DNA of 64,000 nt from Shimia sp047124445 (lineage in GTDB: Bacteria; Pseudomonadota; Alphaproteobacteria; Rhodobacterales; Rhodobacteraceae), in contig NZ_CP138921.1 in assembly GCF_047124445.1 (NCBI RefSeq), forward strand, positions 868,001 to 932,000, read 5' to 3'. Each line of letters begins with the position of its first letter. The stretch's first letter is position 1. This document shows positions 32,911-42,300 of the stretch, one piece after another. The notes under the pieces were generated by a model. It ran no database searches, was not told the DNA's origin, and worked only from the letters and a program-made list of their open reading frames with translations. The translations under genes and the position numbers were made by a program.

Positions 32911-33927
32911 ATGTCCAACAAACGAATAGTTCTGATGAACCACACCAATATGCAGGGTCACCATTTTGGCTGTGCGCGGGTGATGCGCTTGTTGGAGGAT
33001 GGGCTGACGTCGCGTGGCGCGGTGATCACGGCCAATCTGGATGGCAAACAGAACTGGATGAAGAGCCCGGAGGCACTGGCTGCCTTGGAGGCTTGTGACG
33101 CCATCGTCGTGAACGGCGAGGGCACGCTACACCACGGGCGCAAAAAGGCGAGTTGGCTGATGGAGATTGCGCGCCATCCGGTGACCAAGGACAAGGAACT
33201 TGCTTTGGTCAATGCGCTGTTTCAGGACAATCCGGACAGCTGGATCCCGCTGGTTCAGGGGTTCAAACACCTCTATGCGCGCGACGCTCGTAGTGCCAAA
33301 GAGCTGTCGCGGATGGCTGGGCGGGACGTGCATAGCTTCGGCGATCTGTCTACCAGCGCGGGGGCATTGCCTGAGCTCGGCAATCGGGACGGCATTGTGA
33401 TCGGCGACTCAGTGAAAAACGAGCTGACCCGCGCTCTGTATGATTTCGCCGACGAACTGGCGAAATCCGAGCCGGCGCGCATTCTGCCGCTGACCATTTC
33501 TCTGCGCGAAGAGAACCCGTACAGGCATCCGTTGCATCGTGCGATCAAGCGGTTTGACTATGCGCGTCGCCAGAAGAAACAAGAAGCGACCTATCCCCTG
33601 TTGCGCTACCTTGATAGTGAAGAGGCCTATGTCGATGTCCTGCGCCGCAGTCGCCTGTCCGTGACCGGGCGGTTTCACGGCGTTTGTCTGAACCTTGTGA
33701 CTGGCACACCGTTTGCTTGCTTGTCATCAAACTCCTGGAAAATTGAGGCGTTGTTTGAGGATGCTGGCGTGGATCGGCGGCGGATGTTGACCGCCAAGGA
33801 TCTGACGCCTGAGGTGATCCAACAGCAGGATTGGTCCTACTCCGAGCAGGAGAAAGCCAATATCGCCGCCTTTTTGGAGCGCAGCGTGGCTGGGGCAAAT
33901 GCCATGTATGATGCCATTGTCGGCTAA
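32911..33927 (+). CDS. Polysaccharide pyruvyl transferase family protein
   Basis: A 338-residue protein. The diagnostic part is SVTGRFHGVCLNLVTGTPFA near residue 250, followed by SSNSWKIEALF, as in polysaccharide pyruvyl transferases and related GT-B-like enzymes. The N-terminal half has NHTNMQGHHFGCARV and AIVVNGEGTLHHG. It may add pyruvyl ketals to a surface glycan, or may be one of the distant sugar transferases of this superfamily. The ATG at 32911 has GGGAA upstream; ATGs at 32896 and 32905 are alternatives. It is divergent from neuC and its stop interlocks with the next gene. Confidence 0.8.
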   Translation: MSNKRIVLMNHTNMQGHHFGCARVMRLLEDGLTSRGAVITANLDGKQNWMKSPEALAALEACDAIVVNGEGTLHHGRKKASWLMEIARHPVTKDKELALVNALFQDNPDSWIPLVQGFKHLYARDARSAKELSRMAGRDVHSFGDLSTSAGALPELGNRDGIVIGDSVKNELTRALYDFADELAKSEPARILPLTISLREENPYRHPLHRAIKRFDYARRQKKQEATYPLLRYLDSEEAYVDVLRRSRLSVTGRFHGVCLNLVTGTPFACLSSNSWKIEALFEDAGVDRRRMLTAKDLTPEVIQQQDWSYSEQEKANIAAFLERSVAGANAMYDAIVG

Positions 33928-34799
33928 GGTTTCAGGCGATACATCACCGCGTTGATCGCAAAGTAAGGCCACAAGGTCGTTGCACCAGGTTGTGACAATG
34001 TCTGTCGTGCCTCGTGCCAAAGCCCGGCCTTGGCCTGCATTTTGAGCAGACGTTTCTGGATATGACGCCGCGCCTCTGGGTGCTTGTCGAGCCAGGAGGC
34101 ATTGCGGTCCAGAATTTTTCGGAAATACCCTGCGCGGTCTGCGGCGCGGGCGCGTAGGGTGATGTGGCCCAGATTGGCTGCGTTGTCATGGGCTCGCACA
34201 TGCACACCTGCTGATGTTGCCTTGCAGCCAGTTGCGCCAGAGGCCAGAAGCCTAATGGTGAAATCCGTGTCTTCGTTGACAAGCAGATCTTCGGCAATGC
34301 CGCCCACCTTTTCAAACAAAGCGCGGTCCACCCAGAACCCGCAGCCAAGACCGGCGACCTGTTTGCGGAATGGAAGCGCTGTTAGGGCAATCGTGTCGGC
34401 GACAAAGCTGGTCGGGAGGGTCGTCTCGCCGGAGAATGAATGAATGTCGCTGTAGCCATACTGGACAGATGGATTGGAGCTCCGCAAGTTTCCAACCCAT
34501 TCTGCGTAGCCTGGCACCATTTGGTCGTCATCATCCAGAAATAGCACGGTATCCGCTGAGGTTTGCGACACCCCGAAATTGCGCGCCGCTGCCGGGCCGT
34601 GCGGCCCCGGATTAACCAGCACGCGAAGCCGATTGTCTGAGATTGACGACAAACATTCCGCCGCCGGTGGCGCACTGGCGTCGTCCACTACCAGAACTTC
34701 GCCGCTGTCCGCTGGTAAGGCACCCAGAGCCGAGCGCACAGCTACTGGCAACAGGTCCGGTCGGTCCTTGCTTGGAATGATGATGCAGGGCGCGCTCAA
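33924..34799 (-). CDS. Family 2 glycosyltransferase
   Basis: A 291-residue GT-A-type glycosyltransferase. It has the N-terminal nucleotide-binding pattern CIIIPSKDRPDLLPVAVRS, VLVVDDAS, GPAAARNFG, the DxD-like FLDDDDQMV and the acceptor region CGFWVDRALFEKVGGIAEDLLVNEDTD-type block. The start codon is TTG overlapping the neuB stop, with GAGGGCGGCG upstream. The donor and acceptor are unknown; the context suggests a surface glycan carrying nonulosonic acid. Confidence 0.85.
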   Translation of the reverse strand: MSAPCIIIPSKDRPDLLPVAVRSALGALPADSGEVLVVDDASAPPAAECLSSISDNRLRVLVNPGPHGPAAARNFGVSQTSADTVLFLDDDDQMVPGYAEWVGNLRSSNPSVQYGYSDIHSFSGETTLPTSFVADTIALTALPFRKQVAGLGCGFWVDRALFEKVGGIAEDLLVNEDTDFTIRLLASGATGCKATSAGVHVRAHDNAANLGHITLRARAADRAGYFRKILDRNASWLDKHPEARRHIQKRLLKMQAKAGLWHEARQTLSQPGATTLWPYFAINAVMYRLKP

Positions 34800-35836
34800 T
34801 CTTCGCCGCCCTCAAGATCACTCCACTTCAACTGCGTGTTGCGCGTCACAGCCCGCGTAAGAGTTTTGCCCACCACTTTGTCAAAGTCGTAGCCGGGGAT
34901 TTCGCCGGATCCAGGACGGCGCGCCCAGATGTCTTCTTCCCCAATCACATGGCCGGCTGGGAGGTCCTTGTCTGCCACCACAGAAGCGCGGGCAAAGGCA
35001 TACACAGACTCTTCGGCTTCGGTACGCTGTTTCGGATTGTTGGCCGCAATCCAGATTTCACGGGAGCGCTCGATGATGTGGCGCAGCTCGGACGGATCCA
35101 TGGAGTTGATGATGTCTGGCCCCTGACGGTACCGTGTGTCGGTGTAGTGCCGTTCCAGAATGCAGGCGCCCAGCGCCACAGACGCCAAAGCCATTTCAGG
35201 CCCAATCGAGTGGTCTGAGAAGCCGACAACCGCGTGTGGAAAGGCTTCTTTCAGGTCGGTCACGCCACGCAGGGAAACGATCTCTGGCGGCGATGGGTAG
35301 AGGTTGGTGCATTCCAAAAGCGCGTATTCAATACCGGCTTCTTCGAGGATCGCCACAGAGCGGCGCATTGTGTCGATGGTCTGCATGCCGGTGGACAGGA
35401 TCACCGGTTTTCCAAAAGACGCGATGTGGCGGATCAGGGGCAGGTTGTCTGCCTCGCCGGAACCAATTTTGAACGCGGGCACGCCTGCGTCAGCCAGGAA
35501 ATCCGCTGCGCGGCGGGAAAAAGGCGTGGAGATGAAGATCATTCCGAGCTCTTCGGTATAGCGCATCAACTCCAGCTCTTCCTCCGCAGACAGCGCACAT
35601 TGCTCCATGACTTCCCAGATCGAGACATCCGCGTTGGGTGGGAAAATCTCCTTGGCTTCGTCGGTCATCTCGTCATCAACAAAATGGGTCTGGTGTTTGA
35701 CCATTTCACAGCCGGAGAGAGCCGCAAGGCGCACCATCTCTTTGGCAACAGAAAGATCTCCACCGTGGTTGATGCCGATCTCGGCGATCACAAGGGGAGG
35801 GTGGTTGGGGCCAATTTCGCGGTTGCCGATGCGCAT
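34796..35836 (-). CDS. neuB: N-acetylneuraminate synthase family (NeuB)
   Basis: Condenses phosphoenolpyruvate with ManNAc or a related sugar to give a nonulosonic acid. The 346 residues show the TIM-barrel blocks VIAEIGINHGGDL, KHQTHFVDDEM, FISTPFSRRAADFL, FKIGSGEADNLPLI and GFSDHSIGPEMALA. A C-terminal SAF/antifreeze-like domain ends near the stop (DLPAGHVIGEEDIWARRPG, then LKWSDLEGGED). The following glycosyltransferase starts inside its stop codon. Confidence 0.94.
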   Translation of the reverse strand: MRIGNREIGPNHPPLVIAEIGINHGGDLSVAKEMVRLAALSGCEMVKHQTHFVDDEMTDEAKEIFPPNADVSIWEVMEQCALSAEEELELMRYTEELGMIFISTPFSRRAADFLADAGVPAFKIGSGEADNLPLIRHIASFGKPVILSTGMQTIDTMRRSVAILEEAGIEYALLECTNLYPSPPEIVSLRGVTDLKEAFPHAVVGFSDHSIGPEMALASVALGACILERHYTDTRYRQGPDIINSMDPSELRHIIERSREIWIAANNPKQRTEAEESVYAFARASVVADKDLPAGHVIGEEDIWARRPGSGEIPGYDFDKVVGKTLTRAVTRNTQLKWSDLEGGED

Positions 35837-35929
35837 GACTCATCCTTTTTGTCGGTCGCCTGTGTGACACGACAGCTATCTGTTCCGCTTCTGGCTGTAA
35901 AGTTGCGCAGGCGGCGAAGCGCCACGCGT

Positions 35930-36628
35930 TTAAGCGGCCGTTTTCACCAGATTGCAGCCCGCTGACTTGGCGGCATACAGCGCATCATCCGCCTCCTGCA
36001 TGGCCGCCTGAGAATCGTTGCCGTTGCCAATATGGCCAATGCCGATGCTGACTGTCACCGGAATCTTGCTGACCGAAGTACGGATCGGGGTGCGCGAGAC
36101 CGTGGCCCGCATCCGCTCGGCAATATGCGCGGCGTCTTTAGGGGAGGTATTGGGCAGAAGTACAATGAACTCTTCACAGCCAAACCGCGCTACCAGATCA
36201 TCACGACGGGTGTTGTTGATCAAGCGGTGCGCGGTCTCCCGGAGAACGATGTCTCCCACAAAATGCCCATGGGTGTCGTTGATCGCGCGAAACTGGTCAA
36301 TATCAATCAGTAGAAGAATGGATGAGGTGTCTGGTGCAAGGGATTGCAGCTTATCAAAAAAATACTGTCGTGTGACGGTTGACGTCAGAGAGTCGTGGTC
36401 CACTGCATGCTGCAGTTTCTGTGACATTCGATGCAGGCGCATCATCATGCGTCCACCCAACAAAGCCAGCAAGGGTGTGACAACCGCGGGCACTGCTGCT
36501 GCTAGAGCCAAACTGCGCGAGCGTGACGTGACATCAAACACGAAAACCGCCAGCGTAACGCACAAAAGTACCGCCAAAACAGTCCACCCGAAGGCAAAAA
36601 GGGCAAGATGGGCTCGGGTGCGGATCAT
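35930..36628 (-). CDS. Membrane GGDEF-domain protein with altered signature (GCEEF)
   Basis: A 232-residue protein with two N-terminal membrane segments (about 8-30 and 40-60) and a GGDEF domain starting near DHDSLTSTVTR. The active-site signature reads GCEEF (150-154) where GGDEF or GGEEF is expected, and the codon is clearly TGT. The inhibitory site RRDD (141-144), five residues upstream, is intact. The substrate-side LIDIDQFRAIND block is present. It may be a weak or inactive diguanylate cyclase or a c-di-GMP receptor. Confidence 0.88.
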   Translation of the reverse strand: MIRTRAHLALFAFGWTVLAVLLCVTLAVFVFDVTSRSRSLALAAAVPAVVTPLLALLGGRMMMRLHRMSQKLQHAVDHDSLTSTVTRQYFFDKLQSLAPDTSSILLLIDIDQFRAINDTHGHFVGDIVLRETAHRLINNTRRDDLVARFGCEEFIVLLPNTSPKDAAHIAERMRATVSRTPIRTSVSKIPVTVSIGIGHIGNGNDSQAAMQEADDALYAAKSAGCNLVKTAA

Positions 36629-36689
36629 CGCGGTCTCACGGCAAAAAGGGAGGTCCCTTTAGGCTTAGCGGTTCCGCGCTAATTTTCCT

Positions 36690-38012
36690 TTAAGCGGAGG
36701 GCGCATTTGAGAGTCCCAGAACGAGGTCTGCGCGCAGACCCCCAAGACGTTCACTTTCGCCCAAACGCAGGATGCCGCCATGCGCGCGCGCCACGTCTGC
36801 CGAGATCGACAAGCCCAATCCTACGCCCATGCCTTTGTTCTGGTTGCGCCCTGGTTCCAGCCGCGCAAAAGGTTTGAGAGCCTCCTCACGCTGTTCCGGA
36901 GAAATGCCGGGCCCGTCGTCTTCAATGCGCACGCGTAGATAGCGGTCGGTGATCTGCACCGAGACTTCCGCGTGATTGGCATAGCGCACCGCGTTGCCAA
37001 TCAGGTTCTCAATCGCACGACGGACGGTCACAGGGCGCAGCGACACCATGCCGTGGCCTTCAATCTCATGCACAGTCACATCATCGCCCGCGCGGGCAAA
37101 ATCCTGCACCACATTTTGCACAAACCCAACGGCATCCACCTCTTCGCTGTCGTCTTCATAAGCGCCCCGCGCGAAGCTGAGAAAGGCATCCAACATGCGC
37201 TGCATCTCCTCGATGTCGCGTTCCAGCGGCTCCCGGTCCTCGTCTTCAAGAAGGGACACGCCAAGCTTGAACCGAGTCAGTGGCGTGCGCAGGTCATGGC
37301 TGACCCCCGACAACAAAAGGGTGCGCTGTTCGATCTGCCGCTCGATTCTGGCGCGCATGTCGAGAAAGGCACTGCCAGCAGCACGCACTTCGACTGCGCC
37401 ACCCGGCGAGTAGGGCACGCTTTGCCCTCGTCCGAAGGCCTCTGACGCTGCGGCGAGTCGTTTTATGGGACGCAGTTGATTGCGCAGATATAGATAGGCC
37501 ACAAAAGTCAGAAGCGCGCCAAAGAACACCATGTTTACAAACAGCTGGTGGGAGTTGGCTGCGGAAACCCGACGGCGGTCAAAATGCACCCGCAAATTGC
37601 CATCGGCATGCTGCATAAAGAGATAGACTTGGCCTTTCTCTGCAAGCTCCACGGCGGTCACGCCGGGCAAGTACCTGCGAAATTCACGTGAGATGATGAA
37701 GGCCGAAAAATCATACCAGACCCGCGTGTCTTTGGTTGGCAACTGCTCAACAAATTCCACGCGCATATCCAATGTGTCCAACACGATAGGTAGGGCGTCC
37801 GGCGCCTCGTCTTGATGCTCCAACCCTTCGAGCACCAGCAGTACTTCGCGGGTCACCGCACGTGTCATCTGTTCGGTCACACCCTCAAAATGTCGGGTGA
37901 TCAGGCCAAAGGACACCACAAGCTGCAACAGGACCACCGGCAAAATCAGGATCAGCGCGGCCCGGCCATAGAGGCTGCGTGGCATATAGCGTTTGAGCCA
38001 CTGAAAAAACAT
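36690..38012 (-). CDS. EnvZ-like sensor histidine kinase
   Basis: A 440-residue inner-membrane kinase. Membrane segments at about 16-37 and 159-177 enclose a periplasmic sensor part; a HAMP region follows, then the H-box SGVSHDLRTPLTRF with the phosphorylated histidine at about 239, and the ATPase domain (ENLIGNAVRYANHA, EDDGPGIS, GVGLGLSI). The ATG at 38012 has AAGGTG upstream. No response regulator gene is next to it, so its partner is elsewhere or upstream of this window's reach. It is divergent from a hydrolase gene. Confidence 0.92.
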   Translation of the reverse strand: MFFQWLKRYMPRSLYGRAALILILPVVLLQLVVSFGLITRHFEGVTEQMTRAVTREVLLVLEGLEHQDEAPDALPIVLDTLDMRVEFVEQLPTKDTRVWYDFSAFIISREFRRYLPGVTAVELAEKGQVYLFMQHADGNLRVHFDRRRVSAANSHQLFVNMVFFGALLTFVAYLYLRNQLRPIKRLAAASEAFGRGQSVPYSPGGAVEVRAAGSAFLDMRARIERQIEQRTLLLSGVSHDLRTPLTRFKLGVSLLEDEDREPLERDIEEMQRMLDAFLSFARGAYEDDSEEVDAVGFVQNVVQDFARAGDDVTVHEIEGHGMVSLRPVTVRRAIENLIGNAVRYANHAEVSVQITDRYLRVRIEDDGPGISPEQREEALKPFARLEPGRNQNKGMGVGLGLSISADVARAHGGILRLGESERLGGLRADLVLGLSNAPSA

Positions 38013-38053
38013 GCGTACACCTTGCCGAAAGACCACTGTCAGAGAGGAAGACC

Positions 38054-38968
38054 ATGGACGCGCAGATGATGGCTTTCAACCCCGAACCAGGGGTTGCGGT
38101 GGCTCTGGAGCCTAAGGTGCGGCGAATCCTTGCGCCCAACCCGTCCCCCATGACCTTTCGGGGCACAAACACTTATCTGGTGGGCACACGCGAGCTGGCC
38201 GTGATTGATCCTGGGCCGGAGAGTGATGCGCATTTGCAGGCCATTCTGGACGCGTTGGAACCCGGCCAGTCCATCACGCACATCTGCGTCACACATGCGC
38301 ATCTGGACCATTCCCCTTTGGCTGCCGCTCTCTCTGCGCAAACCGGTGCGCCGATTCTGGCTTTTGGTGGCCCCGAAGCCGGGCGCAGCGCGGTCATGCA
38401 AAGACTGGCCGAGTCGGGCCTTGCCGGTGGCGGGGAGGGCGTGGATGCCAGCTTTGCCCCGGACGTGGTTGTGGCCGAAGGGGAGGTGATCGAAGGGCCA
38501 GATTGGGCACTCGAAGTGATTCACACCCCTGGTCATTTTGGCAATCACATCGCTTTTGGCTTTGAAGACATGTGTTTTGTTGGAGATCACGTGATGGGCT
38601 GGGCCAGTTCGCTGGTCTCCCCGCCGGACGGTGATCTGACCGACTTCATGGCCTCATGCCAAAAGTTGCGGGCGCGGCCCTGGCGGGTGTTCCATGCGGG
38701 CCATGGAGCGCCCATTGAGACCCCGGCTGAGCGGCTGGATTGGCTGATGGCACACCGCATGTCTCGCGAGGCCGAGATTCTATCTGCGCTGAAACAAGGC
38801 CCGGCGACGGCCGAAGCTCTTGCGGCCTTAATTTACAAGGATACGCCAGCGGCCTTGCTGCCAGCGGCTACACGGAACGTCTTTGCACACCTCGTTGATT
38901 TGCAAGGAAAAAGCCAAGTTTCGCCAGCGGGAGAGCTTTGCGCAGAGGCGGTTTTTGAACTTCTGTAA
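38054..38968 (+). CDS. Metallo-beta-lactamase-fold hydrolase (LACTB2-like)
   Basis: A 304-residue zinc hydrolase. The metal motif THAHLDH is at 80-86, followed by HTPGHFGNH, FVGDHVMGW and a final HAGHG, as in the LACTB2/glyoxalase-II-like group. The C-terminal about 60 residues (LKQGPATAEALAALIYKD) form a winged-helix-like tail typical of LACTB2-type ribonucleases and hydrolases. Substrate unknown. GAGAGGAAG precedes the start. Confidence 0.9.
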   Translation: MDAQMMAFNPEPGVAVALEPKVRRILAPNPSPMTFRGTNTYLVGTRELAVIDPGPESDAHLQAILDALEPGQSITHICVTHAHLDHSPLAAALSAQTGAPILAFGGPEAGRSAVMQRLAESGLAGGGEGVDASFAPDVVVAEGEVIEGPDWALEVIHTPGHFGNHIAFGFEDMCFVGDHVMGWASSLVSPPDGDLTDFMASCQKLRARPWRVFHAGHGAPIETPAERLDWLMAHRMSREAEILSALKQGPATAEALAALIYKDTPAALLPAATRNVFAHLVDLQGKSQVSPAGELCAEAVFELL

Positions 38969-39079
38969 AATTTTTTCGTCGAAATTCAAAAAACTTCGAA
39001 AAAGCCTCTGGACGTCCCCGAAAACCATAGTTATACCCCGCCACATCTTCAGAGACACACTCTGACAGACACAAAATGT

Positions 39080-39154
39080 TCCGGCGTAGCTCAGCGGTAG
39101 AGCAGTTGACTGTTAATCAATTGGTCGTAGGTTCGATCCCTACCGCCGGAGCCA
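39080..39154 (+). tRNA. tRNA-Asn (anticodon GTT)
   Basis: The 7-bp acceptor stem (TCCGGCG with CGCCGGA), D arm, anticodon loop CTGTTAA with GTT, TTCGATC T-loop between GTAGG and CCTAC, discriminator G and encoded CCA are all present. It borders the defence operon. Confidence 0.97.
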
Positions 39155-39155
39155 T

Positions 39156-39192
39156 AAAAAGCCTCTAGCCTCAACGGGTTGGAGGCTTTTTT
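39156..39192 (+). terminator. Rho-independent terminator after tRNA-Asn
   Basis: AAAAAGCCTCTAGCC, a short loop TCAAC, and GGGTTGGAGGCTTTTTT form an interrupted stem with T-run directly after the CCA end. Confidence 0.85.
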
Positions 39193-39328
39193 GCTTTTCA
39201 TGGATTGCGGTTGATGGCGCTGGGTAACGGAAGGACGTCGGTGACATCCTTGTTGGAACGGTGCGCATCCGGGCAGGAGCGTTGATCTGGAAAACGCGCC
39301 CTTGGGGTGTTCGGATTTGGGGCGACTG

Positions 39329-42300
39329 TCAGGGTTTTAAGCTGATCTGTAGTTGCGCGAGATCAAGACCGTCACAGCGTTGTTCAGCTTTGTCCAGATA
39401 GGCCAGGAGGTCGTCCTGTCTCGGTTGCCCAAAGGCCAGACGATACAGCGCAACGGAGCGCTTAAGCCAGGGCAGCAACGATGTTTCTTTGCTGTAAGGC
39501 AGAGCAAGAGAGAACCGCTCAATGCTATGATCGCCTTCATATAGCCAATAGGGCTCCAGATCGCCGCGTGTCTTTGGCGATTGTTTGGCGTGGTCAAAGA
39601 GGACCTGCCAAGGGTCTCGGCCGGTGTCACCTTCGGTCAAACGGTCGCCAAATTCGGCGGCAATGTTAAGGCGCACAGCGTGGTTTTTGTAGCGGTGCAC
39701 CCGGCCTTCGCGCTGTTCCAGATCAACCGGATTGGCAGGCAGGTTCCAATGGACAAGCCGATGACACCAGGGGTGGAAATCCAAGCCTTCCTGTCCCACC
39801 GATGTGGTCGCCAGCACGAAGGGGCGAAACGGCGAGTTAAAGGCGTTTCGGACTGTGTCGGTACGTTGCACCGAGTTGTCTTCTGCAGCTTGTTGCAAGA
39901 GCCGGGTCGCAAACCGCCCGCGCATGTTGAACGAGTCATGTGTGATGTGTTCACCGTCTGAATCATACGCTTTAACATCAATCCGGGCAGGCTTGAGCGC
40001 GATTGCTTCGGCGATTGCATCTGCCAGTCGGGCGACGGCGCGCTCTTGATGCTGTGCCGCCGTTTGGTTTTGGGGTTTTGATGACAGCCCTTCGGATTCC
40101 AGCAACAAATGCACGTGTTCGTCCAGAACAGCTTGCAGGTCGTTGGCGATGCAGTAGTGCAGGACGGCCTGCCAATATTTTTCTTCGGATTGTTCTTTCA
40201 GCAAAGCCTGGCTTTCGGGCTGATTGAACAGCCCGCGCAACGCCATAGCGATTTTGGTGGCCGCAGACAAAAGAGTCGGGTTGTCCGGGTCCAAATCCGG
40301 CGCCACGCGCATCAGTGCCCTTAGGGCACAGTTCGCCGGGCTTCCGAGCGCAAGATCAGTCAAATGGTTCAACATCTGTTCTGCATCCGGGTGTCCGGTC
40401 AAATGGCCTGGGTGTGCCGCATCAGAGAGCGCGGTCAGGTGCTCGTTCCAGCCGCTTTGTCCGGTCTCCAGCACAAGTTCGTCCAGATCAGGTCTGCGTT
40501 TGAGCCATTTGCGGAACGACTTGCCAGACGAATCCAGCGACGCAGGGCTTGCCCACTCCCAGTTTGTTGCGGTGGTCGTGGTCTCCGATGGTGTTTGTCC
40601 AAGAGCGCCATGAATGGTTTCAACCACCGGCCCCAGCGCGGCTTTTGCATGCACGCGCAAGGCCGCGGCGTCGGGAAAAGGGCCGTGGCGTTGCGCGATG
40701 GTCAGAGGATCCACCGCAGATATAAGGGCCGGGGAGGGGATCACCAGCGGTAAGGAGCGAAGCCCTGTCATCCTTCCCTTGTCCTTGTCTATTCGGAAAG
40801 TGAGCAAGGGGCCGCGTTTTTCGAACGCCTCCGAATACCTATGCTGAAAGCTGGACATGCCCATCTCGCGCTCGCTCTCATAAGACAAAAGAGCAGAGAT
40901 GGCGTCCGGCACCATGGCCCACTGGGAAAACACCAGAAGTTTGCTCGCCGCCACTGGTGCACCAAAATACGGAAGGCTCGGCGGCATCCACAAACGGCGG
41001 CCCATCCCATTCTCGAAAGCGAGATCCTTCAAGGCCCTCATACGCCCATTGTTTAGCGGCAGGGGGGCATAGCTTTCGACGATGTTCCTGTCGATCTGGG
41101 CAGGTTTGGCCGCTGTAATCGCTTTTCTAAGGTCTTTGGAAGGCGCGCTTTTTTGGTCTTCGAGGAGCTGACCCAACTTATAGTCACGCAAGAAACTGAG
41201 CGGGTAGGGCGCTGATTTCCAGTATTCCACAATGCTTGGCGCCCCTGCGGCGGCCGCCACATCCGCCACAAGTTTGGCTTGCAACAGATCTTCCGGCTCT
41301 AATGTGAGATCGATTGGGACATCGCTCATCATGGCGTCTTGTTGCTGGGTGTCGGCGACCCTTTCGGTGCGGGCAATCACCTGGCGCAGCGTGGTTTCTA
41401 TCCCGGATTTGATGTCCTTGGCGCTGTCGAAGGAATGCGGCAACCGCTGCATGGCAATTCGGAAACGGTGCATCTCGCGCTCCAGCTCCTGGCGCACCTC
41501 GGGACCGCGCTCGCCAAACAGAAAGCTGATGACATCGAGAAACTCGCGGTAGTGGTCTCCCGCTTCGGCGTCGTCATCTCGCAGTGACAACATGCGGTAG
41601 GGCGTTGCGGACAGCAGAAGCACCTTGGCCTGATTGCCATCGGGATCCTTGGCGTCAAAGAGGCGTCGGGCAAGCTCTGCGGCTTCGTCGTCTCCGTGAA
41701 GCAAAGTGGTAAAACGTTGAAATTCGTCCAGAACAATCAAATCCGGCTCCAGCGCCTCCGCGCTTTCGCGGGCCAGAATCGCGCGCAGCTCCTTTACGCA
41801 TCCGTTAACTGCCCGGCGCAGCTCATAGTCGCTGTTGCCTTCAAGTTCGAACTGATCCGTCAGATCCCGGACCCGCTGAAGCAGGGCAGGATCATTGGTG
41901 AGCGCGGTATGGAAGCGGGTTTCGATCCCCTGCTCAAAAGGGAGTGAATCAATGTGTTGACACGTCCAGGCCCAGCCGTTGGTTCCGGCCGGATGCATCA
42001 TCATTTCTCCAAATACTTCCGCGCGATGCGCGTCCAGGTGGGCGCGAAGCAGACGTGTCAGAATGGCCCGCTCCTCCTTGCGCCCGCCGCCACTCTTCAG
42101 ATCCAGCGATGTGCCTGGGGTCAGACTAAAGAAGTTGACGCCTTTCTCCTTGATCCGCTTGGTGCCATCGGTATCCGGCGCCAACTGGGTGATCAAAAGT
42201 GTGAGACGCGTGGCGAGACCGGTGTCGGCGGTATTGGCATCGGTCACATCCAGCCTGGCAACATTCTGTTTGGCAATGGCACCGTTTGAGCAAATGTAGA

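Noticed and set aside
39080..39192. tRNA-Asn as attachment site of an integrative element
   Set aside because: No integrase, no excisionase and no direct repeat of the tRNA 3' end could be found up to 53.5 kb. Kept only as a hot-spot idea.
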